Positions 34,487-42,485 of a DNA stretch of 64,000 nucleotides are shown here, in pieces. Location: assembly GCF_003860565.1 (NCBI RefSeq), contig NZ_CP034157.1, positions 2,542,001 to 2,606,000 on the forward strand, given 5' to 3'. The stretch is from Cloacibacterium normanense. GTDB taxonomy: Bacteria; Bacteroidota; Bacteroidia; Flavobacteriales; Weeksellaceae. The position numbers were made by a program, and so were the translations under genes. The notes under the pieces are model-generated. The model made no database searches. It had not been told where the DNA came from and was given only the letters and a program-made list of their open reading frames with translations. Positions within the stretch are counted from its first letter, which is position 1, and each line of letters begins with the position of its first letter.

Positions 34487-34851
34487 TTTAAAATCTTATG
34501 GAAAGTAAAAATACAAAAAGAACCCATTGCATAGCACAAAATATCAATCCAAGAAAAAGAATTTCCGAGGACAATCATGGCAATTTTGTTGTCTTTTAAC
34601 CCAAGCCATTCTGCGAAATGAAAATATTGAGCAAATTCTATGACACAAGCAAATAAGAAAATACCAATATTGAGGAGCATTTTGTTTTTAATTTCAAGGA
34701 AAGTTAGCATAAAAGTATAAATCAAAATCACCACCAAAACATCACCAAAATAAGCTCGCAACCAAAAAATATCCTTGAAAAAGGTAGCGATGGAAACCTC
34801 TGCTAGAAATAGAAATATAGTTGTTAAGAAATATTTGTAATTAAAAATCAT
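34483..34851 (-). CDS. DUF2809 family membrane protein
   Basis: A 122-residue protein with four predicted membrane segments and the family motifs RAYFGDVLVVILIY and NIGIFLFACVIEFAQYFH. The start at 34851 (MIFNYKYFL) is preferred; a longer reading to 35025 would overlap the divergent gene. It is first of a two-gene run with DUF4403. Function unknown. Confidence 0.85.
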   Translation of the reverse strand: MIFNYKYFLTTIFLFLAEVSIATFFKDIFWLRAYFGDVLVVILIYTFMLTFLEIKNKMLLNIGIFLFACVIEFAQYFHFAEWLGLKDNKIAMIVLGNSFSWIDILCYAMGSFCIFTFHKILK

Positions 34852-34866
34852 ATTATTGTATCTTTG
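34834..34866 (+). promoter_or_regulatory. Promoter of the tandem TonB_C genes
   Basis: TTTG (34834-34837), 21-base spacer, TATCTTTG (34859-34866), 13 bases before the ATG. It overlaps the start of the divergent DUF2809 gene. Confidence 0.65.
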
Positions 34867-34879
34867 ATAAAAACAAACG

Positions 34880-35317
34880 ATGAAAAAAATTATTGTATTA
34901 ACAGCTGTATTTTTTATGGGTGTATTTTTCGCACAAGAGCCTATTAAAAATTTAAGTAAAGAAGATATTCCCATAGAAGTGGCCAATTTAGTAGATATTT
35001 CTACCGTTACTTTTATGATAGACACCGAACCTTCATTTCCAGGAGGAATGAGTGCTTTTAGAAAAGAATTTTCTCAGAATTTTGATGCTTCTGCTTTAGA
35101 AAAAACAGATGGTGGAACGCTGAAAACGGTGGTGTATTATGTAGTAGAAGTAGATGGAAGCATTGTATATGTAAAAGCTATCGGAGAAAATGAATCTTTC
35201 AACAAAGAAGCTGAAAGAACGCTAAAATCCATCAAAACGAAATATGCTCCAGCAAAAGTGAACAACTTAGTGGTAAGACACATATTAAGAATGCCACTCA
35301 GTATGAATTTTAAATAA
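34880..35317 (+). CDS. Secreted TonB C-terminal domain protein, copy 1
   Basis: The 145-residue product has a signal peptide (MKKIIVLTAVFFMGVFFAQ), and about residues 55-140 resemble a TonB_C domain (VYYVVEVDGSIVYVKAIGEN, AERTLKSIKTKYAPAKVN). It has no proline-rich stalk and no energy-transducing transmembrane anchor, so it is not a classical TonB. The next gene, one base on, encodes a paralogue. Role unknown. Confidence 0.82.
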   Translation: MKKIIVLTAVFFMGVFFAQEPIKNLSKEDIPIEVANLVDISTVTFMIDTEPSFPGGMSAFRKEFSQNFDASALEKTDGGTLKTVVYYVVEVDGSIVYVKAIGENESFNKEAERTLKSIKTKYAPAKVNNLVVRHILRMPLSMNFK

Positions 35318-35318
35318 T

Positions 35319-35717
35319 ATGAAAAAACTAATTTACCTAATCGCTGTAATTTTCAGCAGTTTAATTTTTGGGCAAGTAAAAGACACAATTATTGATGGGA
35401 AAAAAACTGTAATTTATTCAAGTATTGAAAAAGAAGCTGTTTTTTCTAAAGGTAATGCCGAGTTCCAAAGATTAATTGCAGAAAATTTTAGACTTAAAAA
35501 AATTAGAGCAAACTCTTTAATTACTTGTGAGATTAAATTTATTGTTGAAAAAGACGGGACATTAAGTAATATCACTGCAACTGGAGAAAATGAAAGTTTT
35601 AATAAAGAAGCAATACGAGCGGTTACTAAAATTAAAGAAAAATGGATTCCTGCTACAATTAATGGACAAGCAGTAAGAGAAAGATTTAAAATTCCACTGA
35701 CAATAAATTTTGAATAA
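35319..35717 (+). CDS. Secreted TonB C-terminal domain protein, copy 2
   Basis: The 132-residue paralogue of the preceding gene. Signal peptide (MKKLIYLIAVIFSSLIFGQ), then EIKFIVEKDGTLSNITATGE, NKEAIRAVTKIKEKWIPATI. The shared ending (R..IPLTINFE against R..MPLSMNFK) shows a tandem duplication. It starts one base after the first stop. Confidence 0.82.
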   Translation: MKKLIYLIAVIFSSLIFGQVKDTIIDGKKTVIYSSIEKEAVFSKGNAEFQRLIAENFRLKKIRANSLITCEIKFIVEKDGTLSNITATGENESFNKEAIRAVTKIKEKWIPATINGQAVRERFKIPLTINFE

Positions 35718-35750
35718 TTTTCAAATTATCTCATTTTCAAATCTTCAAAT

Positions 35751-38330
35751 TTATTTACCAATCATCTTCTTAATCGCATTCAATTTCATTAAGGCTTCAA
35801 TCGGTGTTAAAGTATTGATGTCAATTTTCGTAAGTTCTTCTCTGATGTTTTCCAAAACAGGATCATCGAGTTGGAAGAAAGAAAGTTGAAGGTTTTCTTC
35901 GGTTACCCGTTTTATTTTTTCGGTAGAACCACTGTTGGAACGAGAATTTTCCAAAGTTTTCAGAATTTCAGAAGCTCTGTTTACTACTTTTGAAGGCATT
36001 CCTGCCAATTTTGCCACGTGAATCCCGAAACTGTGTTCACTGCCACCAGAAACCAGTTTTCGGAGAAAAATAATATTGCCTTTATTCTCCTGAATGGTCA
36101 CGTGGAAATTTTTAATTCTCTCAAAATTTACACTCATTTCATTGAGTTCGTGGTAGTGCGTGGCGAAAAGGGTTTTCGGTTGAGTAGAATGTTGGTGAAG
36201 ATATTCTGCAATCGCCCAAGCGATGGAAACCCCGTCATAAGTAGAAGTACCACGTCCGATTTCATCAAGTAAAATCAAACTTCTCTCCGAAATATTATTC
36301 AAAATATTCGCCGCTTCGTTCATTTCTACCATAAAAGTAGATTCCCCCGCAGAAATATTATCGGTAGCGCCAACTCTGGTAAAAATTTTGTCTAAAATAC
36401 CGATTTCGGCATGTTTTGCAGGAACAAAACTTCCAATTTGTGCCAGCAAACAAATAATTGCAGTTTGTCTCAAAATTGCAGATTTACCCGCCATATTTGG
36501 TCCGGTTACCATAATGATTTGTTGAGAATCTTTATCTAGAAAAACATCATTCGGAATGTATTTTTCACCTAAAGGAAGCGATTTTTCTATAATTGGATGC
36601 CTTCCTTCTTTGATGTCAATCGCAAAAGTTTCGTTGAGAATGGGTTTTGTATAATTTTCGGAAATCGCCAATTCAGAAAGCGAAACCGCACAATCTAATT
36701 CAGCAATTAATCTAGAATTTTCCTGAATTTGGTCAATATACATCATCACATTTTCACAAACCTGACGATACAATTGGTGCTCAATCTGCGAAATTTTTTC
36801 TTCTGCACCGAGAATTTGCGTTTCGTATTCCTTTAATTCTTCGGTAATGTAGCGCTCTGCATTTACCAACGTTTGTTTACGAATCCAATCTTCTGGAACT
36901 TTGTCTTTATGTGTATTTCTAACCTCGATGTAGTAACCAAAAACATTATTAAAATCAATTTTCAAGGAAGAAATTCCCGTTCTTTCGATTTCTCTTTGGC
37001 ACATTTCGTCTAAGAAACCTTTGCCTTTGTTTTGAAGATTTCTCAATCTATCGAGTTCTTCCGAAACTTCGGATTTGATCACATTTCCTTTGTTGAGGTT
37101 TACCGGAAGTTCTTCATTCAAATGATTTTGAAGATAAGAAATGAGTTCTTCCAAATTGTTCAGAGGTTCTAGCCAAGCTAAAACATCGTGATGAGAACTC
37201 AATAATTCTCTAATTTTCTGAATATTGATTAAACTCTGACGAAGATAACCGAGTTCTTTCGGTGAAATTTTTTCGGCAGCCAATTTTCCAACCAATCGGT
37301 CTAAATCTGAAATTCCTTTTAATAAATCCAGAATTTCAAATTTCAAAGAATCTTCTTTGTTGAAAAACTCAATCAGAGAAAGTCTTCGGTTGATTTCGTT
37401 TACTGATTTTAAAGGTAAAATTAATCTTCGGCGAAGCAATCTTCCTCCCATTGCTGTGGAAGTTTTATCGATAATATCGAGCAAAGATTTCCCTTGAAAA
37501 TTACTAGAATGTACAATTTCTAAATTCCTTAAAGTGAAATTATCCATCATCAAATAATCATCTTGCGGAATGCTCTGAATTTTAGTAATATGCTGTAAAA
37601 GAGCGTGATGTGTATCTTCAACTAAATAAGCGAAAATTGCTCCAGCTGCTGTAATCCCCAATTTTTGTTCTTCAATCCCGAAACCTTTTAGAGATTTTGT
37701 TTTGAAATGGGAATTCAGTTTTTCGTAAGCAAAATTATATTGATAAGCCCAATCTTCTAGCTTAAAACAGTTTTTATTTTTAAGTTGAGAAGGAATTTCG
37801 GCGGTTCTTTGGTAAATAATTTCAGCAGGATCAAAAGTGTGAACAATGTGCAGTAATTTCTCTAAATTTCCTTCTGCAACTAGAAATTCACCCGTAGAAA
37901 CGTCTACTAGCGCAATCCCAAATTTCTCTTTTTCCTTGTGTAGAGAAAGCAAGAAATTATTTTTTTTGGAATTGAGAACTTGTTCGTTAAACGTAACACC
38001 CGGAGTTACCAATTCTGTAACGCCACGTTTCACGATACCTTTCACCATTTTTGGGTCTTCCAATTGGTCGCAAATCGCAACACGCATTCCGGCTCTTACC
38101 AATTTTGGCAAGTAAGAATCTACAGAATGATGCGGAAAACCTGCTAACTCAATATGACCTTCTCCATTGGCTCTTTTGGTAAGAACTATCCCTAAAATTT
38201 GTGAAGTTTTAATGGCATCTTGCCCGAAAGTCTCATAGAAATCTCCCACTCTGAAAAGCAATAGCGCATCTGGATATTTCGCCTTGATGGTATTGTACTG
38301 AGTCATTAACGGAGTTTCTTTTTTTGCCAT
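35751..38330 (-). CDS. mutS: DNA mismatch repair protein MutS
   Basis: An 859-residue mismatch-recognition ATPase. The mismatch-binding motif DFYETFGQDA lies near the N-terminus, followed by connector, lever and clamp domains. The ATPase has Walker A TGPNMAGKSAILRQ, LLDEIGRGTSTYDG (Walker B) and LFATHYHEL. The length is typical. It lies 35 kb from mutL. Converges on the tandem TonB_C genes. Confidence 0.97.
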   Translation of the reverse strand: MAKKETPLMTQYNTIKAKYPDALLLFRVGDFYETFGQDAIKTSQILGIVLTKRANGEGHIELAGFPHHSVDSYLPKLVRAGMRVAICDQLEDPKMVKGIVKRGVTELVTPGVTFNEQVLNSKKNNFLLSLHKEKEKFGIALVDVSTGEFLVAEGNLEKLLHIVHTFDPAEIIYQRTAEIPSQLKNKNCFKLEDWAYQYNFAYEKLNSHFKTKSLKGFGIEEQKLGITAAGAIFAYLVEDTHHALLQHITKIQSIPQDDYLMMDNFTLRNLEIVHSSNFQGKSLLDIIDKTSTAMGGRLLRRRLILPLKSVNEINRRLSLIEFFNKEDSLKFEILDLLKGISDLDRLVGKLAAEKISPKELGYLRQSLINIQKIRELLSSHHDVLAWLEPLNNLEELISYLQNHLNEELPVNLNKGNVIKSEVSEELDRLRNLQNKGKGFLDEMCQREIERTGISSLKIDFNNVFGYYIEVRNTHKDKVPEDWIRKQTLVNAERYITEELKEYETQILGAEEKISQIEHQLYRQVCENVMMYIDQIQENSRLIAELDCAVSLSELAISENYTKPILNETFAIDIKEGRHPIIEKSLPLGEKYIPNDVFLDKDSQQIIMVTGPNMAGKSAILRQTAIICLLAQIGSFVPAKHAEIGILDKIFTRVGATDNISAGESTFMVEMNEAANILNNISERSLILLDEIGRGTSTYDGVSIAWAIAEYLHQHSTQPKTLFATHYHELNEMSVNFERIKNFHVTIQENKGNIIFLRKLVSGGSEHSFGIHVAKLAGMPSKVVNRASEILKTLENSRSNSGSTEKIKRVTEENLQLSFFQLDDPVLENIREELTKIDINTLTPIEALMKLNAIKKMIGK

Positions 38331-38359
38331 ATGATTTGTTCTTTAACGCAGAGGCGCAA

Positions 38360-39109
38360 TTAATCATTATTAATTTTGAGTTGTTTTCTAAAATCAATAT
38401 TTAGATGATATTGTTCTTCAATTTGAATAATTTTTTTTGAAGCATTTTCTATATTTTTTCCTTCTTTCGTCCACAAATAAGGAAAAAAATTATAAACTTC
38501 ATCTCCATTTAATTTCGAGATATCATTTTCCCAGTTTTTCCAGCGATAATCTTGATAAAAGCCTTTTAAATTTCCATTAAAACAAAAATTTAGAAAGTCT
38601 GAATATGTCAAATCAAGTGGTTCAAATTCTAAAGTATCAGGCGCAAAATAATAAACTTTTCCTAAATCTTTTCCAAATTCCCCATTATTTAGAACATAAA
38701 AACCGCCAATTACATCATCTGCAATTAAAAAGAAAGATGTTGGCTCTCCATATTTCTCAAAAGATTTTCCTTTATTCCACTCTGGTAATGATCTTTTTAT
38801 TTTTTCATTTCCAGAACCTAATATTCTTATCCATCCATTATCAATTAAGATTCCACCAGTCATATAAACAATTGCTCCCATCGGAGAACGGGTTGTAACT
38901 TGTGTTTTATAAAGAGCATCTTTTGCTTGTTCAATGTTTGAAATCGGTAAAATTTCAACTTTATTTTTAGAATTAACAATCCATTCTTTTACAAGTGACC
39001 AAGATGAATCTTCAGTGTTTATAAGTTCATTAATGGGACGCATTTTAATTTGACCAAAAGTTATTATTGGAAAAAAAAGTAAGATTAAAATTCTAAAATA
39101 TTTTATCAT
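38360..39109 (-). CDS. DUF2625 family secreted protein
   Basis: The 249-residue product has an N-terminal hydrophobic signal (RILILLFFPIITFGQ), then the DUF2625 sequence, with ELINTEDSSWSLVKEWI at the start and GGILIDNGWIRILGSG. ATG at 39109 is used; a GTG reading adds five residues. It precedes mutS on the same strand (29-base gap). Function is unknown. Confidence 0.85.
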   Translation of the reverse strand: MIKYFRILILLFFPIITFGQIKMRPINELINTEDSSWSLVKEWIVNSKNKVEILPISNIEQAKDALYKTQVTTRSPMGAIVYMTGGILIDNGWIRILGSGNEKIKRSLPEWNKGKSFEKYGEPTSFFLIADDVIGGFYVLNNGEFGKDLGKVYYFAPDTLEFEPLDLTYSDFLNFCFNGNLKGFYQDYRWKNWENDISKLNGDEVYNFFPYLWTKEGKNIENASKKIIQIEEQYHLNIDFRKQLKINND

Positions 39110-39173
39110 TCTAAAAAACTTCACAAAAAATTGAAAAAAAAATCTAAAAAATTAGTGTTCTTTGTGCAAAATC

Positions 39174-39205
39174 TTTGTGTGCTTTGTGTTTAAAAATTAA
39201 TTTTG
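39174..39205 (+). promoter_or_regulatory. Promoter of the RNA methyltransferase gene
   Basis: TTTG (39174-39177), 20-base spacer, TAATTTTG (39198-39205), 15 bases before the ATG. The upstream element is inside a CTTTGTG repeat like the one ahead of pyrD. Confidence 0.6.
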
Positions 39206-39220
39206 CCCAAAAATACGAAA

Positions 39221-39757
39221 ATGCAACCTACCAAAAAACTGAAATTAGAAGAATTAGGAAGAATAGATGTAGAAACCTTCAAAAAGACGGAGAAAATTCC
39301 GTTGTTGGTGGTTTTAGATAATGTAAGAAGTATGCATAATGTAGGTGCGGCTTTCCGAACTGCAGATGCTTTTTTGGTGGAGAAAATTATTCTTTGTGGC
39401 ATTACTCCGAAACCGCCTCACAGAGAAATTCACAAAGCAGCATTAGGCGCAACTGAAAGTGTAGATTGGCAATTTTATGAGAATGTAAAAGAAGCTGTAA
39501 TAGATTTAAAAACTCTGGGTTACGAAGTTTTAGGAATAGAACAGACCACTAACTCTGTGATGATTACAGATTTTAACATTGATAGAACTAAAAAATATGC
39601 TTTGGTTTTAGGCAATGAAGTAGACGGAATTTCTGATGAAATTTTATCCGATTTAGATGAATGTCTAGAAATTCCACAGTTGGGAACTAAACATTCTCTA
39701 AATGTTTCGGTTTGCGGTGGAATCGTGATGTGGGAATTTTTTAAAGGTCTAAAGTAG
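39221..39757 (+). CDS. SpoU/TrmH-family RNA 2'-O-methyltransferase
   Basis: A 178-residue SPOUT methyltransferase using S-adenosylmethionine to 2'-O-methylate tRNA or rRNA. Motif 1 is NVRSMHNVGAAFRTADAF, motif 2 LVLGNEVDGIS, motif 3 IPQLGTKHSLNVSVCGGI. ATG 39221 is preferred over a TTG six codons earlier that overlaps the -7 box. The target nucleotide cannot be assigned. Its natural terminator was split by the insertion sequence 55 bases downstream. Confidence 0.9.
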   Translation: MQPTKKLKLEELGRIDVETFKKTEKIPLLVVLDNVRSMHNVGAAFRTADAFLVEKIILCGITPKPPHREIHKAALGATESVDWQFYENVKEAVIDLKTLGYEVLGIEQTTNSVMITDFNIDRTKKYALVLGNEVDGISDEILSDLDECLEIPQLGTKHSLNVSVCGGIVMWEFFKGLK

Positions 39758-39811
39758 AATTGAAAAGGCGCGAGCGAAGCGAGCGTTGATTGTTTTCAAA
39801 ATTAAAAAAAT

Positions 39812-39826
39812 AAATCCCGAAAATTT
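39812..39826. terminator. Left half of a terminator split by the insertion sequence
   Basis: AAATCCCGAAAA (39812-39823) plus TTT, complementary to TTTTCGGGATTT at 41253-41264. Joined without the element they form a 24-base perfect palindrome. Confidence 0.8.
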
Positions 39827-39833
39827 TGGACTG

Positions 39834-39869
39834 CCCCAAAAAGTTAGACACTTTTTAGGGGCATTTTTT
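39834..39869 (+). terminator. Hairpin plus T-run at the IS left end, abutting orfA
   Basis: CCCC-AAAAAGT pairs with ACTTTTT-A-GGGG (one bulged A, five-base loop), followed by TTTTTT up to the orfA ATG. It has the form of a terminator and would stop outside transcription or bury the transposase start. Confidence 0.65.
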
Positions 39870-40394
39870 ATGGGAAAAAGTAAATATTCAGTAGACTTTA
39901 AATTAAAAGCTATAAAGAGATATCACAAAGGGGACATTGGAACAGACGATTTAGGAAAACGCATTGGAGTTTGTGGTTCCTTGGTTCGTAAATGGATAAA
40001 ATTTTATGAACTTTATGGAGTTTCAGGACTTGTTCGGCTTTCCAATACGCATTACACAAAAGATTTTAAATTAAAGATTTTATCAGTAATTGAGAAAGAG
40101 AATTTAAGTTTAAAAGAAGCGTCGAGAAGGTTTAATATTCCTGCGGAGTCCAGTATTCTTAGTTGGCAGCGTAATTACAAAAAAAATGGTATTTTAGGTT
40201 TAGAAAACAGACCCAGAGGAAGACCTAAAACCATGAGTAATTACAAGCGAAAAAAAAAGAAAACAGGCAAACCCTTAACAAGGGAGGAAGAACTGTTGGA
40301 GAGGATTTATTATTTAGAAGCCGAGAACGCCATTTTAAAAAAGTTAGACGCCTTAATTCAGGAAAGGAAAAATCCAAAGCCATCGAAGAGTTAA
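39870..40394 (+). CDS. IS3-family transposase OrfA
   Basis: The 174-residue DNA-binding half of the transposase. Two helix-turn-helix units are visible (DDLGKRIGVCGSLVRKWIKF and LKEASRRFNIPAESSILSWQ), followed by the basic region RPRGRPK and a leucine-zipper-like segment EELLERIYYLEAENAILKKL. ATG 39870 is preferred over the open frame from 39786, which lies outside the element. It probably yields an OrfAB fusion by frameshifting. Confidence 0.9.
   Translation: MGKSKYSVDFKLKAIKRYHKGDIGTDDLGKRIGVCGSLVRKWIKFYELYGVSGLVRLSNTHYTKDFKLKILSVIEKENLSLKEASRRFNIPAESSILSWQRNYKKNGILGLENRPRGRPKTMSNYKRKKKKTGKPLTREEELLERIYYLEAENAILKKLDALIQERKNPKPSKS
40337..40343 (+). promoter_or_regulatory. -1 frameshift slippery heptamer A AAA AAG
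   Basis: In the orfA frame the codons read TTA AAA AAG, and a -1 slip enters the orfB frame, which is open from here to 41224. Classic IS3-family arrangement. Confidence 0.75.
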
Positions 40395-40435
40395 GGCAGG
40401 ACTTTGATTTAGCAGTACTGCTGCATTGTACATCG

Positions 40436-41224
40436 ATGGCAAGAAGCAGTTTTTATTACTATCAAAAACGCTTTCAAATGAAAGATAAATATGCGGAAAT
40501 AAAAGAAATGATTAAGCAGATTTATCATCGTCACAAAGGAAGGTTGGGCTATAGAAGAATTACTTTGCTTTTGAAAGAAAAAGGAATTTTGATTAATCAC
40601 AAAACGGTTTTACGACTTATGAAAATATTAGGTTTAAAGAGTATTATCCGAGTGAAGAAATATAAATCTTACAAGGGAGAGCAGGGGAAAATTGCGCCCA
40701 ATGTTCTACAGAGGGATTTCAAATCGGACACTCCTAATCAGAAATGGGCAACCGATGTTACAGAGTTTAATGTATCGGGTAATAAACTTTACCTATCTCC
40801 AATCATCGATTTATTTAATGGTGAAATTGTCAGTTTTGACTTATCTGAAAGACCTGTGTTTAGCCAAATCATCAGAATGCTAAAGAAATCATTCAGAAAA
40901 GTAAAATCTACACAAAACATCATTCTACATTCTGATCAAGGTTGGCAATATCAAATGAAACATTACCAAAACTTGTTAAAAGAAAAAGGTATTATTCAAA
41001 GTATGTCCCGAAAAGGAAACTGTTTGGACAATGCGGTGATAGAAAACTTTTTTGGAACGATAAAATCAGAAATGTTTTATACCAGAAAGTTTGGTTCCAT
41101 TCAGGAACTTAAGATCGAAATAGTGAAGTACATTCACTATTACAACAATGATAGAATAAGACTCAATCTCAAAGGAAAGAGTCCGGTACAGTACCGAACT
41201 CTTTCCTTTGAAAATATTGTTTAA
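40436..41224 (+). CDS. IS3-family transposase OrfB (DDE integrase)
   Basis: Catalytic half, 262 residues from its own ATG; through frameshifting it is read from about 40343, adding a segment with KSKAIEELRQDFDLA. An HTH_21-like region precedes an rve integrase core with the DDE triad: ATDVTEF, LHSDQGWQYQ and the Glu in NAVIENFFGTIKSE. All three acids are intact and there is no internal stop. Confidence 0.93.
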   Translation: MARSSFYYYQKRFQMKDKYAEIKEMIKQIYHRHKGRLGYRRITLLLKEKGILINHKTVLRLMKILGLKSIIRVKKYKSYKGEQGKIAPNVLQRDFKSDTPNQKWATDVTEFNVSGNKLYLSPIIDLFNGEIVSFDLSERPVFSQIIRMLKKSFRKVKSTQNIILHSDQGWQYQMKHYQNLLKEKGIIQSMSRKGNCLDNAVIENFFGTIKSEMFYTRKFGSIQELKIEIVKYIHYYNNDRIRLNLKGKSPVQYRTLSFENIV

Positions 41225-41252
41225 TTTTGTCTAAACTTTTGGGTGCAGTCTA

Positions 41253-41264
41253 TTTTCGGGATTT
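41253..41264. terminator. Right half of the split terminator
   Basis: TTTTCGGGATTT, the partner of 39812-39823. Only six bases separate it from the stop of the gene at 41270. Confidence 0.8.
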
Positions 41265-41269
41265 TAATT

Positions 41270-41581
41270 TTATCTTAATGCTTTTCTTAAATGAACTTCT
41301 CTATTGATGAGATAAATTATCGCCACTAAATTCCCTATAAAAAGCAAGGGAATAATCCACAATAATTTATTTTTTATCGGATTTTTTGCAATATCTAATA
41401 AAACTACAAATATTGATAAAAGCGAACAAACAATTGAAATTGATAGTACTAAATTTGGAGTAAATATTCCAAAACTCCAATGATTTAGTTTCATTAACGT
41501 TCCTATAACAGTCAATATTAATCCTAGTATTGATATGGGAAGAATAATATTTTTTGGAATTAATAAATGATGGGTTTTCAT
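41270..41581 (-). CDS. Small three-helix membrane protein
   Basis: A 103-residue protein with three transmembrane segments. The first ends in GTLMKLNHW, a G-x-L-x-K-x-x-HW pattern also seen at the start of GldL-like gliding proteins, but the rest does not support a GldL call. The last segment resembles short membrane proteins of the phospholipase D N-terminal type (IGNLVAIIYLI). Start at 41581. It lies eight bases behind the metallopeptidase gene. Function unknown. Confidence 0.7.
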   Translation of the reverse strand: MKTHHLLIPKNIILPISILGLILTVIGTLMKLNHWSFGIFTPNLVLSISIVCSLLSIFVVLLDIAKNPIKNKLLWIIPLLFIGNLVAIIYLINREVHLRKALR

Positions 41582-41588
41582 CTTGATA

Positions 41589-42440
41589 TTATCTAAACAA
41601 TTGATCAAAAGTATTTCCTTGGGTTATATCTCCAGAATTATAACCTTTCATGAACCATTCCACACGTTGTTTCGAGCTACCATGAGTAAAAGCTTCTTGG
41701 TTTACATAACCTGCGGTTCTTTTTTGAATATTATCATCGCCTACTGCTGCTGCTGCTTCCATAGCGCTCTGAATATCTTGAGGATCAAGAAATTTTTCTC
41801 TGTTATCGGTTTGTTTTGCCCATAAACCTGCGTAGAAATCTGCTTGTAATTCTGTAGCAACCGAAGCTCTATTCATTTCACCCTCGGAATATTGTCCGCT
41901 TCTGCGCATTTTATCTACTTGTTGAGTAGTTCCTAAAATCGTCTGGATGTGATGCCCAATTTCATGAGCCAAAACATAAGCCACCGTAAATTCTGTAACT
42001 CGAGCGCCAAATTTCTGTTGCATTTCACCAAAGAAACTCATATCCATGTAAACCGTTTCATCTGCAGGGCAATAAAAAGGTCCCATTGCAGCTTGTGCAG
42101 TTCCGCAGCCAGATTGCGTTACATTTTCGAAGAGTACAATTTTAGGTTCTCTGTATTGCATTCCGTTTTCTGAGAAAATTTTAGTCCAAGTTTGGTTATT
42201 TTCTGCAGAAAGCATTCTTACAAATTCTTTTACCTGAAGTTCTTCAGCAGTGAGTTCTCTTTGTTCTGTTTGAGGAGCGTTTCCAACACCGTTACTTAAA
42301 ATAGCAGAAGGATCACCTCCCAAGAAAAATATAATTGCAGCAATAATTAAGGTTCCTAATCCACCTCCAACTAGCATTCCGCCACCACCAGAACCTCTTC
42401 TATCATCTACGTTGTCTGCTCTATCGTTTGTCCATTTCAT
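41589..42440 (-). CDS. Neutral zinc metallopeptidase (YpfJ / KPN_02809 type)
   Basis: A 283-residue protein with one N-terminal membrane segment after a short charged Gly-rich stretch (GGGMLVGGGLGTLIIAAIIFF) and a catalytic domain carrying VLAHEIGHHIQ (HExxH). Downstream ATELQADFYAGLW holds the third ligand region. Known relatives are periplasmic and uncharacterised. It is probably co-transcribed with the small membrane protein that follows. Confidence 0.9.
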   Translation of the reverse strand: MKWTNDRADNVDDRRGSGGGGMLVGGGLGTLIIAAIIFFLGGDPSAILSNGVGNAPQTEQRELTAEELQVKEFVRMLSAENNQTWTKIFSENGMQYREPKIVLFENVTQSGCGTAQAAMGPFYCPADETVYMDMSFFGEMQQKFGARVTEFTVAYVLAHEIGHHIQTILGTTQQVDKMRRSGQYSEGEMNRASVATELQADFYAGLWAKQTDNREKFLDPQDIQSAMEAAAAVGDDNIQKRTAGYVNQEAFTHGSSKQRVEWFMKGYNSGDITQGNTFDQLFR

Positions 42441-42485
42441 AATTTTAAAATTTTAGATTTAATGATGGATAAATGTAATAAAAAA

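Larger units (their letters stand above)
39827..41252 (+). mobile_element. IS3-family insertion sequence, complete
   Basis: The 1426-base element has imperfect terminal inverted repeats (left TGGACTGCCCCAAAAAGTTA, right end read inward TAGACTGCACCCAAAAGTTT) and a TTT target duplication (39824-39826 and 41253-41255). It carries orfA and orfB with an intact DDE triad and a -1 slippery heptamer, so it looks functional. It inserted into the middle of a terminator palindrome between two convergent genes. It is the only IS found in the window. Confidence 0.92.

Noticed and set aside
34852-35025. Extended DUF2809 start giving 180 residues
   Set aside because: Would run through the divergent TonB_C gene, and the family begins at MIFNYKYFL.
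39786-39869. Longer OrfA beginning upstream of the IS
   Set aside because: The extra 28 codons lie partly outside the element and over its terminal repeat; ATG 39870 gives the family start.
41270-41581. GldL gliding-motility protein
   Set aside because: Only the short G-x-L-x-K-x-x-HW pattern matches; length, number of segments and lack of other gld genes argue against it.
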